Shown: positions 1 to 7,261, counted from the stretch's first letter. The stretch: 10,901 bases of DNA from Bacteroidota bacterium (GCA_023453125.1 JAEXUB010000146.1:1-10901); one strand, 5' to 3'. Notes: generated by a model not told the origin, from the sequence alone. Program-made: numbers and translations.

Positions 1-1
1 C

Positions 2-1918
2 AATATGCTAGTTATACGCTTGTATCAGGATTATTACAGAAAAGAAGTCTCCAGAGACGGACAGGCGAACCCTGAAGACCTTAACGATGGGACGAAAATA
101 TCCAGGCTATTAATTAATGGCGAAAGCGTTGAAATGGATCCGAGAAAACCATTCGCCGCCAGAAGAAACAACACAAATTTAGTTGTAAGTTTAAAGAAGC
201 CGGTTGAAGCAAAGAGCGAAGCCAAAATAGAGATTGACTGGAGCTATCAAATGCCAAAAAACTCAAGAATGAGAGGAGGCATGTACGGACCAACTACTTT
301 CTTTGTTTCCTACTGGTACCCACAAATGGCGGTCTATGACGATACCGACGGCTGGGATATGAAGGCGTACAAAGGATCGGTAGAGTTTTATAATGATTTT
401 TGTAATTATGATGTGAATATAACAGTGCCCGCAAAATACGTTGTTTGGGCTACGGGCGTTCTTCAGAATGGTAAAGAAAACTTTTCATCCGATATGTACG
501 GCAAAGTTCAGGCGGCAATGAAATCGGATAAAGTTATGAATGTTATTACGAAAGAGGATATTGAGAAAGGAAATGTAACCGTCTCTTCCTCAAAGCTTAC
601 GTGGCACTATAAAGCGGAACACGTACCCGATTTTGTCTTTGCAACCGGAAGCGAAATGCTCTGGGATGCTTCGGGGCTTAAACTGCCTAATGGAAAAGAA
701 ACCTTTATTTCGTCGATTTACCATAAGGACACAAAAAATGCTGAAGAGATTGCCGATTATGCACGCAAATCGATAGAACATTTTTCAACAAAACTTCCGG
801 GCATTCCTTATCCATACCCGGCAATGACCGTCTTTAATTCCAATGGAGGGGGCGGAATGGAATACCCGATGATGGTTAACGACGGAGTAGGTCCTAATAA
901 AGCTTCGAACGTAGGGGTTACGGCACACGAAATTGCTCACACATATATGCCTTTCTATATGGGAATAAACGAAAGAAAATATGCCTTTATGGATGAAGGA
1001 TGGGCAGTAATGCTTACTTACGACGCTCAGGAGAGTATTCTTCCAGGGAGCAATCCAAGAGGAAACGACGGCATGCAGCTTTCCTTCCTAATGGGACAGG
1101 AAGGGGAACTTCCCCCTACAATTCAATCAGATATCCTTTCCGGAGGGGGGGGGATGACTTACAGCACTGCAGTTTATCCAAGGGCAGGAGTTGCTTACGA
1201 CCTGTTAAGAAATGTTCTGGGAGAAGATCTGTTTAAGAAGGCGCTTCACGAATATATGGACAGATGGAACGGCAAGCATCCGCTGCCTCACGATTTCTTC
1301 TATACCTTTAATCAGGTTGCCGGGGAAGACCTTGAGTGGTTCTGGGTTCCCTGGTTCTATGAAAGAGGATATGCCGAAATAGGAATTAAAGATGTTGCTT
1401 TATACGAAGGCACATATAAGACAACAATTGAAAGAGAAGGAGTTCTTCCTGTACCGGTTAAACTTAAATATACATTTGAAGACGGCACCTCCGAAGAAGT
1501 TACACGCCCGATTACTGTATGGAAAGGGGGAAATAGAGAATATGTTGTTGAACACAGGCCTTCGAAGAAAGTTGAAAAAATAGAGCTCGGTTCTCCTAAT
1601 ATTCCGGATGTTAATAAAGCCAATAATAAATATTTATTCAAATCGGAAAGCGCGGAAAAGAATAAAGTTAACCTAAAGGATTATGTGGGGGTTTATACTC
1701 TTAATCCGGAAATGTCGGTTGAAGTAATGATTGAAGGGGATCTATTATATGCCCAGCCGACCGGACAGACCCGCCTTCCCCTTACACACGTAAAAGGGGA
1801 TGAATTTGAGATAAATATGGCCCCGGTTACAATAAAGTTTTTACGCGATGAAAATAAAAAGGTCAATGTTATGGAAGTTAATCAGAATGGAAATATTATG
1901 AAGGCGAAGAAAGGCTGA
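2..1918 (+). CDS. M1-family zinc aminopeptidase (5' end outside window)
   Basis: This is a metalloaminopeptidase that removes N-terminal residues from peptides, and it is probably exported, as related Bacteroidota proteins are; the N-terminus and any signal peptide lie upstream of the window. Numbering from the ATG at position 5, the exopeptidase motif appears as GGMEYP (about residues 283-288). The zinc motif HEIAH is at 308-312, with the third ligand E331 exactly 18 residues further on (HExxH-X18-E). Y391 sits in a VYPRAG context and matches the transition-state tyrosine of LTA4H-type enzymes. A beta-rich N-terminal domain precedes the catalytic domain. Residues from about 556 to 637 form a separate small domain starting LKDYVGVY, resembling the DUF3471-type domain found after many secreted hydrolases. 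The ATG at position 5 is internal: the frame is open to the window edge. The family assignment is firm; the substrate is unknown. Confidence 0.93.
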   Translation, partial: NMLVIRLYQDYYRKEVSRDGQANPEDLNDGTKISRLLINGESVEMDPRKPFAARRNNTNLVVSLKKPVEAKSEAKIEIDWSYQMPKNSRMRGGMYGPTTFFVSYWYPQMAVYDDTDGWDMKAYKGSVEFYNDFCNYDVNITVPAKYVVWATGVLQNGKENFSSDMYGKVQAAMKSDKVMNVITKEDIEKGNVTVSSSKLTWHYKAEHVPDFVFATGSEMLWDASGLKLPNGKETFISSIYHKDTKNAEEIADYARKSIEHFSTKLPGIPYPYPAMTVFNSNGGGGMEYPMMVNDGVGPNKASNVGVTAHEIAHTYMPFYMGINERKYAFMDEGWAVMLTYDAQESILPGSNPRGNDGMQLSFLMGQEGELPPTIQSDILSGGGGMTYSTAVYPRAGVAYDLLRNVLGEDLFKKALHEYMDRWNGKHPLPHDFFYTFNQVAGEDLEWFWVPWFYERGYAEIGIKDVALYEGTYKTTIEREGVLPVPVKLKYTFEDGTSEEVTRPITVWKGGNREYVVEHRPSKKVEKIELGSPNIPDVNKANNKYLFKSESAEKNKVNLKDYVGVYTLNPEMSVEVMIEGDLLYAQPTGQTRLPLTHVKGDEFEINMAPVTIKFLRDENKKVNVMEVNQNGNIMKAKKG

Positions 1919-1934
1919 TAGAGTTTAATAAAGG

Positions 1935-1963
1935 AAAATGGCCGCAATTATGCGGCCATTTTT
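1935..1963. terminator. Bidirectional intrinsic terminator between convergent genes
   Basis: The arms AAAATGGCCGCA (1935-1946) and TGCGGCCATTTT (1951-1962) are perfectly complementary around an ATTA loop. The A-rich left edge and T-rich right edge give a U-tract on both strands. It lies 17 bp past the M1 peptidase stop and 9 bp past the fucosidase stop, so it can end both transcripts. Confidence 0.9.
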
Positions 1964-1971
1964 GTTTTAAA

Positions 1972-4041
1972 CTATTTTGTTATTATCCCTATTTCGGCGG
2001 CATTAACCCATCCGTTGTTATTTGCATCTCCCGAAGTTACCATTTTAATATAGCGGGCTGAGACAGTCCGGCCGAACGGAACAGTCTGAAGAATAGGATT
2101 ATTTGCAATGTTTCCGAAACGCCCCTCTTTTATTACGCATTCCCAGTTTGAATTATCGCTGCTGATAAAAAGTGTGTATCCTGTAATGTTCCCGCTGTTA
2201 TTTCCATCCTGTCTAGGAAGGAATGTAAAACCGGAAAAAGACAAATTGCTTCCGAAATCAATAATAATTTCGTGAGGATGTTTTTTATATTCTCTGCTCC
2301 AGTGAGTATGCCAGAATGTTTCCGTGTCGTCATCAATAGCAAGCCGGGCAGGGAGTTCTTTATGTTCATCGCTGGCAGATACAATGGACCAGTTTTCTTT
2401 AGACGGGCCGAATTCCGCAGTTACTATTGATGGACGTACGTTTTTATTGCCGGAAAAGGAAGCCGATTTAACAATTCCGGAATTCTTCATTTCAAACGGA
2501 GCCGTATAAAGCATTGATTTTCCGGATGGATTTGAGCCGTCGGTTGTATAGCGTATTACCGAATGGGGGGAATCGGTTTTGATTGTTACCATCCCTTTTT
2601 TGTTCCTTTTAATAACCGGAGGCTCTTCCAGCTCAACAATTTTATAAGCAGCAATGTTTTCAATAAGAGGGTTGGCCTTGGACTGCAAGATGTTTATTTT
2701 AATTCTGTCTGTATTCACTTCGGGAAACCGCACAAGTTTTTTATATCCTATCGTAGTGCTTCGCGCCGTTTCTTTCCAGGTGCCATTAATAAAGGCTTCA
2801 ACGGAAAAAAGTTTTACCCTTTGGCCGAGGGGGATATACTCCTTAAGTTCAACACAGTTTATTTTAGATTTCTTTTTAAGCTTTAATTCAATTGATGCGG
2901 TTGTTACCCCCTCATCAGTTCCCCAATATGTTTCAGGATTATTGTCAACAGTATTCGACGGAGAGAACCGGCCTGAATTTTCTCTGACGTTGGATGCGGA
3001 AGCTATAGCGCCGCAGGCAAGATTTGTTTTAAAAGAAGAATCGAGATACTTTTTTAATTCTTTCAAGGCTTTTACATCATTTTCGTGGAAGAGCCCGCGC
3101 TGGTCGGGAGGCACATTAAGAAGCAGGTTGCTTCCGCGCCCCACCGATGCGAAATAAATATCAACAAGTTTATTCAATGATTTAACTTTTGAATCCTGAT
3201 TTTTATGATAGAACCATCCGGGGCGGATTGAGACATCTACTTCGGAAGGGCGCCAGGTATCTCCTCCTTCAAGGCCGGTATTAAGGAGTTTAAGTCCGGC
3301 GTCTGACTCGGTCATATCTTTATTCATTGTTCCCCAATTGGTCTCGTTTGCATATCCTTCCTCATTTCCCACCCAGCGTATGTCTGAACCAACCGGTCCA
3401 AAGATTAAAGCATTTGGCTGAAGTTTACGGACGGTTTCAAAAATTCTTTTCCAGTCATAAACCTGTTTCTTTCCGTTGGGTCCCTCTCCGTTAGCGCCGT
3501 CGAACCAGACTTCAAATATATCTCCGTAATTGCTTAATACTTCTGTAAGTGTGTTTATAAAAGTATCATTATACTTATCCGTTCCGTATGTAGGATGATT
3601 TCTGTCCCACGGTGAAACATAAACGCCGAATTTAAGACCGAATTCGCGGCAGGCATCGGATAATTCTTTTAGTATATCCCCCTTCCCGTTTTTCCATCCG
3701 CTTTCTCTAACCGTGTGGTCGGAATATTTTGAGGGCCATAGACAGAAGCCGTCGTGATGCTTGGCGGTAATTATTATTCCTTTCATCCCGGCTTCCCTTG
3801 CGGTCCGGGCCCATTGCCTGCAGTCAAGAGCGGTAGGATTAAATTCCCTGGCCGATTCGGTTCCCTCCCCCCATTCTCGCGACGTGAAGGTGTTTACGGT
3901 AAAATGAATGAACGCGTAGTATTCCATCCTGTGCCAGTCCATATGCTGGTTGGATGGTACCGATCCAAATGGTTTTACTTTATCCTGCTGAGCGAAAGCC
4001 AGTGTAAATGAAAATAATAAAAGGAAAAGAAAACTTCTCAT
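1972..4041 (-). CDS. Secreted GH29 alpha-L-fucosidase, probable subfamily B, with F5/8C and chitobiase-type C-terminal domains
   Basis: This enzyme hydrolyses terminal alpha-L-fucose from glycans, most likely alpha-1,3/1,4 linkages if the subfamily B assignment holds. Numbering from the ATG at 4041 (689 aa), residues 1-17 form a Sec signal peptide ending near AFA-QQ, with no lipobox Cys. The GH29 barrel spans about 20-340. It includes KHHDGF (about 94-99), nucleophile D181 in VWFDGA, and candidate acid/base E227 in the WVGNEEG stretch 46 residues on, as in subfamily B. It is followed by a discoidin-like beta domain (about 345-470), a chitobiase C-terminal-like domain with YTTDGSNPS (about 475-548), and a clear F5/8 type C (CBM32-like) domain (about 552-689). 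An upstream in-frame ATG at 4053 has no Shine-Dalgarno, whereas GGAA precedes the 4041 ATG by 6 nt and gives a cleaner signal peptide. No SusC/D pair or sulfatase is adjacent, so it is not in a visible glycan-utilisation locus. Confidence 0.92.
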   Translation of the reverse strand: MRSFLFLLLFSFTLAFAQQDKVKPFGSVPSNQHMDWHRMEYYAFIHFTVNTFTSREWGEGTESAREFNPTALDCRQWARTAREAGMKGIIITAKHHDGFCLWPSKYSDHTVRESGWKNGKGDILKELSDACREFGLKFGVYVSPWDRNHPTYGTDKYNDTFINTLTEVLSNYGDIFEVWFDGANGEGPNGKKQVYDWKRIFETVRKLQPNALIFGPVGSDIRWVGNEEGYANETNWGTMNKDMTESDAGLKLLNTGLEGGDTWRPSEVDVSIRPGWFYHKNQDSKVKSLNKLVDIYFASVGRGSNLLLNVPPDQRGLFHENDVKALKELKKYLDSSFKTNLACGAIASASNVRENSGRFSPSNTVDNNPETYWGTDEGVTTASIELKLKKKSKINCVELKEYIPLGQRVKLFSVEAFINGTWKETARSTTIGYKKLVRFPEVNTDRIKINILQSKANPLIENIAAYKIVELEEPPVIKRNKKGMVTIKTDSPHSVIRYTTDGSNPSGKSMLYTAPFEMKNSGIVKSASFSGNKNVRPSIVTAEFGPSKENWSIVSASDEHKELPARLAIDDDTETFWHTHWSREYKKHPHEIIIDFGSNLSFSGFTFLPRQDGNNSGNITGYTLFISSDNSNWECVIKEGRFGNIANNPILQTVPFGRTVSARYIKMVTSGDANNNGWVNAAEIGIITK

Positions 4042-4073
4042 AATGAGTTCCATTTAAAATGTAAGGTAAATTG

Positions 4074-4106
4074 CAAAGGTAATTTAAAAAAAAGAGGGAG
4101 AATAAA
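4074..4106 (-). promoter_or_regulatory. Candidate Bacteroidota-type promoter of the fucosidase gene
   Basis: On the minus strand a perfect TAnnTTTG box (TACCTTTG, 4081 down to 4074) lies 32 nt before the chosen ATG. A weak -33 candidate, TTTA (4106-4103), lies 21 nt upstream, inside the loop of the cydAB terminator hairpin. The -7 box is convincing; the -33 element is poor. Confidence 0.45.
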
Positions 4107-4118
4107 CTCCCTCTTTTT
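4086..4118 (-). terminator. Intrinsic terminator of the rrf2-cydAB operon
   Basis: GAGGGAG (4094-4100) and CTCCCTC (4107-4113) pair around a 6-nt loop, and the stem is extended by A/T pairs. Read on the minus strand, the stem is followed by eight T residues (4093-4086). It begins 22 bp beyond the cydB stop. The plus-strand read also has five T residues, but no plus-strand gene ends here. Confidence 0.9.
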
Positions 4119-4139
4119 AAATAGGCCGGAAATAAATAA

Positions 4140-5171
4140 TCAATAACTGTCTTTGGTAATAATTGTTTTTCCCTTAAATACCCTGTAAATATATATTGTA
4201 TAAGCAATTACCATCGGCATTCCGAGAAGGGCAATAATAAGCATTGTTGACAGGGTTGTCTGGGATGATGAAGCATTATAGATTGTAAGGCTTCCATTTA
4301 TCAAGTCGATGCTTGAGGGTACGAGCCTCGGGAATAAGCTGACGGCAATTAAACCGACAATACTGCCAATCATAATTGAAGAGGCAAGGAATGTTCTGCC
4401 GAATCTTTTTGCCTTAAGTCCGATTGGAATATAGAAGATACCCGCAAAGAGCAATATAAAGAAAATCCAGAAAGTAAGTTTTCGCAGAACGCCGCTGAAC
4501 AGATGCGGTGCCGTAAAGAATGTTGCCATTGTGGCAATAAAATAGAGAATAATAAAGGCAATCCAGGTTTTGCTTGCAACGGAAATCATTCTTTCCTGCT
4601 GTTTCCCCGTGCTTTTCATTGTCATATAAATTGCGCCGTGCATTGTAAAGAGTATAAGGCTGCATACTCCCACAAGAATTGAGTAAGGATTTAGAAGTCC
4701 GAAGAAAGAGATATCGTCAACAATCTGCCCATTAACAAACTGAATAGGGAGTCCGCGGAGAATATTTCCGATTGCAACTCCGAGCAGAATAGCCGGAACA
4801 GTGCTGCCGAGAGCAAATGACATATCCCATATTTTCTTGGTTTTCGGTTCAATTGAATATTTTCTGAATTCAAAAGAAACGGCGCGGAATATAAGAGCCG
4901 TTAAGAGAAGCATAAAGGCTATATAAAATCCGCTGAAGACGGTGGCATATACAGGAGGGAATGCTGCAAACATCGCGCCCCCGGCGGTTAAAAGCCATAC
5001 TTCGTTTCCGTCCCACACGGGACCGATCGCATTTACATTTATTCTTCTTTCGTCTTCATCTTTTGTAAAGAGCTGAATTACTCCAACTCCGAGGTCAAAG
5101 CCGTCCATAATAGCATAGCCGGCAATTAAAACCGTAAGCAGAATAAACCAGATAATATTAAGATCCATCAT
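4140..5171 (-). CDS. cydB: Cytochrome bd ubiquinol/menaquinol oxidase subunit II
   Basis: This is the second membrane subunit of the bd-type terminal oxidase, which oxidises quinol and reduces oxygen to water without pumping protons. CydB carries no haem but stabilises CydA. The 343-aa protein is strongly hydrophobic, with about eight or nine membrane spans. It has the family hallmarks GFDLG (24-28), GPVWDGNEVWLL (50-61), a FAAFPPVYA stretch and FRAVSFEFR (95-103; most relatives have RPVSFEFR). The start overlaps the cydA stop by 4 bp (ATGA), and a near-ideal GGAGGTG sits 7 nt upstream, so translation is coupled. A second ATG follows at once; the first has the better spacing. No cydX-like small gene or cydCD transporter follows: the operon ends in a hairpin terminator. 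Confidence 0.97.
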   Translation of the reverse strand: MMDLNIIWFILLTVLIAGYAIMDGFDLGVGVIQLFTKDEDERRINVNAIGPVWDGNEVWLLTAGGAMFAAFPPVYATVFSGFYIAFMLLLTALIFRAVSFEFRKYSIEPKTKKIWDMSFALGSTVPAILLGVAIGNILRGLPIQFVNGQIVDDISFFGLLNPYSILVGVCSLILFTMHGAIYMTMKSTGKQQERMISVASKTWIAFIILYFIATMATFFTAPHLFSGVLRKLTFWIFFILLFAGIFYIPIGLKAKRFGRTFLASSIMIGSIVGLIAVSLFPRLVPSSIDLINGSLTIYNASSSQTTLSTMLIIALLGMPMVIAYTIYIYRVFKGKTIITKDSY

Positions 5172-6502
5172 GATAACACCTCCTTGGCTTTAACGGGATC
5201 GGGTCCGGCTTTAACTTTGCGAACAAGCAGGAAAACAAAAATTGATCCGAGAAGGATATAAATTATACCGAACAGAATAATAGAAAACAGGATTTCGCCT
5301 GCATCAACATTTTTAGATGCTGCATCGGCGGTCTTCATCAGTTTCCACACAATCCACGGCTGGCGTCCAACCTCTGCGGCTATCCATCCGAGCTGGCACG
5401 CAAGTAATGGAAGGGGTATAGCCCAGATAAGCGCTTTAAGGAGAAGAGTTTTTTCGTAAAGCTGTTTCCGGTAAAGATAGAAAACCGAGAGCCCCATTAA
5501 GAGTATGAACAGCATTCCAAGCACTATCATACCATGGTATGAGGCAAATGTAAGCAGGAGGGGAGGCCATTCCTCCTTAGGAAATTCATTTAAACCTTTT
5601 ACCGGCGCATTGAAATCGTTATATGTAAGGAAGCTTAATAAGCCCGGTATTGCAACGTGCAGTTTAACTTTTCCCTCGTCTGCAGAAGGAATGCCGAATA
5701 ACGAGAGAGGCGCATTTGTCTGAGTCTCAAAAATTCCCTGCTGGGCGGCGAATTTTTCGGGCTGTGTAGCGGCCACCTGTTTAGCGTGTAAATCGCCGAA
5801 TGGGAATACTTCTAATAAAGACACTACGAGACCGAAAATAACCGCAACTTTAAGGGCTTTTTTGGCTGTCTCAGTCTCTTTTTTCTTAATTATTAAATAG
5901 GCGGCAATACCTGCCATTAAAAAGGCGCCTGAAATCAATGAAGCGTCAAGCGTATGATGGAAGCGTACCATTGTAGAGGGATTGAAAACAGCGGCCCAGA
6001 AATCAACCAGTTCCGCACGGCCGTTCTGAAGAATATATCCGGCAGGTGTCTGCTGCCATGAGTTGGCAACAAGAATCCAGAATGCAGAAATAGTTGAACC
6101 GAGAGCAACCATAAAAATTGAGAACCAATGTACCCCCTTAGATACTCTTTCTCTTCCGAAAACATATAACCCGAGGAAAGTAGATTCAAGGAAGAAAGCG
6201 AAAATTCCCTCTGCAGCAAGAGGAGCCCCGAAGATATCCCCCACAAATTTAGAATACTCGGCCCAGTTGGTTCCGAACTGGAATTCCATTACTACCCCCG
6301 TAGCAACGCCAATGGCAAAAATAAGCGCCAGAATCTTGCCGAAGAATTTTCCTATAGCGACGTAAGTTTCATCTTTCTTTTTCCAGCCAAGCCCTTCAAC
6401 AATTACTAAGATCCAGGCAAGCCCTATTGTGAGAGGGGGAAAGAGAAAGTGGAAACCGATGGTCATTGCAAACTGGATACGTGCAAGAAGATTTGCATCC
6501 AT
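5168..6502 (-). CDS. cydA: Cytochrome bd oxidase subunit I (short Q-loop type)
   Basis: This is the catalytic subunit, carrying haems b558, b595 and d, in the cytoplasmic membrane. At 444 aa it is of the short Q-loop class, below the roughly 520 aa of E. coli CydA. Visible equivalents of E. coli residues are H18 (b595 ligand), E98 and E106 (proton path and haem d region), H183 in RFHHT (b558 ligand) and M325 in SYHGM (second b558 ligand). The signature GRQPW is at 379-383. In the quinol-site segment QPEKFAAQQGIFET (247-260), K250 matches E. coli K252, but the residue aligned with E257 is Gln (Q255). The start overlaps the rrf2 stop by 1 bp (TAATG), with GGAGG 6 nt upstream. It is the middle gene of an rrf2-cydA-cydB operon. 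Confidence 0.97.
   Translation of the reverse strand: MDANLLARIQFAMTIGFHFLFPPLTIGLAWILVIVEGLGWKKKDETYVAIGKFFGKILALIFAIGVATGVVMEFQFGTNWAEYSKFVGDIFGAPLAAEGIFAFFLESTFLGLYVFGRERVSKGVHWFSIFMVALGSTISAFWILVANSWQQTPAGYILQNGRAELVDFWAAVFNPSTMVRFHHTLDASLISGAFLMAGIAAYLIIKKKETETAKKALKVAVIFGLVVSLLEVFPFGDLHAKQVAATQPEKFAAQQGIFETQTNAPLSLFGIPSADEGKVKLHVAIPGLLSFLTYNDFNAPVKGLNEFPKEEWPPLLLTFASYHGMIVLGMLFILLMGLSVFYLYRKQLYEKTLLLKALIWAIPLPLLACQLGWIAAEVGRQPWIVWKLMKTADAASKNVDAGEILFSIILFGIIYILLGSIFVFLLVRKVKAGPDPVKAKEVLS
5177..5183 (-). promoter_or_regulatory. Strong ribosome binding site of cydB inside the cydA 3' end
   Basis: The minus strand reads GGAGGTG, 7 nt before the cydB ATG and within the last cydA codons. 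It fixes the first of two adjacent ATG codons as the likely start and fits the ATGA stop-start overlap. Confidence 0.75.
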
Positions 6503-6936
6503 TAAAAGCCTCCGTTCTTATTATTAGTTTTATTAAATGTAAATTCCGATACTTTCATTTTTTTCAGTTCAGTCATAAGGGATTCCTGCTGTCTGTGAAA
6601 AAACCCGTGAAAGCGGCAGGCTCCGATTAACTCGCAGTGGAATTCCTTATATAAACAATTATTGTATTTAACTTTAAATCCGATAACATTCAAGACCTCA
6701 TAAACAGACAATTTTTTCGGATTATGAATCAGGTAAACGCCCCCCGCCTTTCCCTGGGTTGTGCCAACTATCCCGGAAAGCTTTAGTTTATGGACAATCC
6801 GGGCGGCAAAAATTTTTGAGATAAACATTTCGCCCGATAATTCTCTTACTGAAAGATGTTCCCCTTTCTTAAGATCTGCCAGACGCGCCGTTATGCGCAG
6901 GGCGTAATCCTGCTCTCTTGAAATGAATGACTGCAT
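6502..6936 (-). CDS. Rrf2-family transcriptional regulator with probable Fe-S cluster
   Basis: This is a 144-aa DNA-binding regulator that probably senses redox state, oxygen or nitric oxide. The winged-helix domain (about residues 1-75) opens with SREQDYALRITARLA and contains the usual SVRELSGEMFISKIFAARIVHKL recognition-helix region (about 29-51) and a QGKAGGVYL wing. The cysteine segment is C94-X6-C101-X5-C107-X2-H110. It closely matches the C-X5-C-X5-C-X2-H ligand set of IscR and the Cys3 set of NsrR. D10, in QDYALR, aligns with the Asp that supplies a cluster ligand across the dimer in Streptomyces NsrR. It is the first gene of the operon, overlapping cydA by 1 bp, and its promoter carries candidate operators, so control of cydAB plus itself is likely. 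IscR, NsrR or another Rrf2 type cannot be decided from sequence alone. Confidence 0.9.
   Translation of the reverse strand: MQSFISREQDYALRITARLADLKKGEHLSVRELSGEMFISKIFAARIVHKLKLSGIVGTTQGKAGGVYLIHNPKKLSVYEVLNVIGFKVKYNNCLYKEFHCELIGACRFHGFFHRQQESLMTELKKMKVSEFTFNKTNNKNGGF
6509..6513 (-). promoter_or_regulatory. Strong ribosome binding site of cydA inside the rrf2 3' end
   Basis: GGAGG on the minus strand lies 6 nt before the cydA ATG, within the final rrf2 codons. With the TAATG stop-start overlap it supports translational coupling of regulator and oxidase. Confidence 0.75.
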
Positions 6937-6942
6937 TTAAAC

Positions 6943-6959
6943 ATTACCTGACAAGTAAT
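6943..6959. promoter_or_regulatory. Candidate Rrf2 operator, near-palindrome
   Basis: ATTACCTGACAAGTAAT is a 17-bp dyad with 7 of 8 base pairs symmetric about the centre. It lies between the predicted -7 box and the rrf2 start, over the expected transcription start, where a bound repressor would block initiation. The AGG on the minus strand inside it is also the only plausible Shine-Dalgarno for rrf2 (10 nt spacing). Confidence 0.5.
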
Positions 6960-6967
6960 ATATAGGA

Positions 6968-6999
6968 CAAAAATACCTGATGAGGAATTAAAAAGCAAC
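6968..6999 (-). promoter_or_regulatory. Promoter of the rrf2-cydAB operon (Bacteroidota type)
   Basis: On the minus strand GTTG (6999-6996) and a perfect TAnnTTTG box, TATTTTTG (6975-6968), are separated by 20 nt. The -7 box ends 31 nt before the rrf2 ATG. The form and spacing match Bacteroidota primary-sigma promoters. Confidence 0.6.
6972..6988. promoter_or_regulatory. Second candidate Rrf2 site, partial direct repeat of the operator
   Basis: AATACCTGATGAGGAAT matches the 6943-6959 site at 13 of 17 positions in the same orientation, sharing ACCTGA..AG.AAT. The two copies start 29 bp apart. This copy covers the spacer and overlaps the -7 box of the operon promoter. It is far less palindromic than the first copy, so it is a weaker candidate. 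Confidence 0.35.
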
Positions 7000-7080
7000 C
7001 CCTAAAATATATTAAGACCTCTCCCGGTCGGGGTGTATTATTACGGCAGGATAGTTTAAATTGATATATTTCAAGCTGTT

Positions 7081-7105
7081 TTCTCTCTCAAAAAGAGAGA
7101 GAGAA
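7081..7105. repeat. GA/TC-rich inverted repeat
   Basis: TTCTCTCTC (7081-7089) can pair with GAGAGAGAA (7097-7105), or in slipped register, around an A-rich loop. There is no U-tract on either strand, so it is not a standard terminator. It could be a binding site or simply dinucleotide-repeat sequence. Confidence 0.4.
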
Positions 7106-7114
7106 TAGAATTTG

Positions 7115-7146
7115 ATTGAACCGCGACAGATTAAATGCTATTTTTC
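7115..7146 (+). promoter_or_regulatory. Weak candidate promoter of the symporter gene
   Basis: ATTG (7115-7118), a 20-nt spacer and TATTTTTC (7139-7146) match the layout of the rrf2 promoter, with one mismatch in the -7 box. It would give a leader of roughly 100 nt before the ATG at 7262, which can form a small CAGAA/TTCTG hairpin (7146-7161). Confidence 0.3.
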
Positions 7147-7261
7147 AGAACGGGTATTCTGCGAAAAAATCAGCGGCATATTCTAAAAAAAACAGTTAAA
7201 TAAGAAAATATTCTAAAGGTGCTGGAATACTTTATTCGCACATCATTCAAGGATAAGGAAA

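Larger units (their letters stand above)
6937..7261. other. 325-bp divergent intergenic region
   Basis: This region separates the minus-strand rrf2-cydAB operon from the plus-strand symporter. It holds the operon promoter and two operator candidates (6943-6999), a GA/TC-rich inverted repeat (7081-7105), a weak symporter promoter (7115-7146) and three TATTCT words (7155, 7179, 7209). I see no RNA gene or convincing small ORF. The stretch 7000-7080 has no feature I can name. Confidence 0.7.

Noticed and set aside
2654..3157. 167-aa plus-strand open frame opposite the fucosidase gene
   Set aside because: It lies wholly antisense to a well-supported GH29 gene, shows no recognisable domain and has no ribosome binding site; it is a shadow frame.
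4042..4053. Upstream ATG at 4053 for the fucosidase
   Set aside because: No Shine-Dalgarno precedes it and it leaves a very short leader after the -7 box; the ATG at 4041 has GGAA at good spacing. It cannot be fully excluded.
7081..7105. GA/TC hairpin as a transcription terminator
   Set aside because: Neither strand has a U-tract after the stem, and no gene ends nearby; it lies between divergent genes.
7223..7240. Sigma-54-like GG...GC element upstream of the symporter
   Set aside because: The spacing between GG and GC is 12 nt rather than the required 10, and the TGGCAC/TTGCA context is absent.
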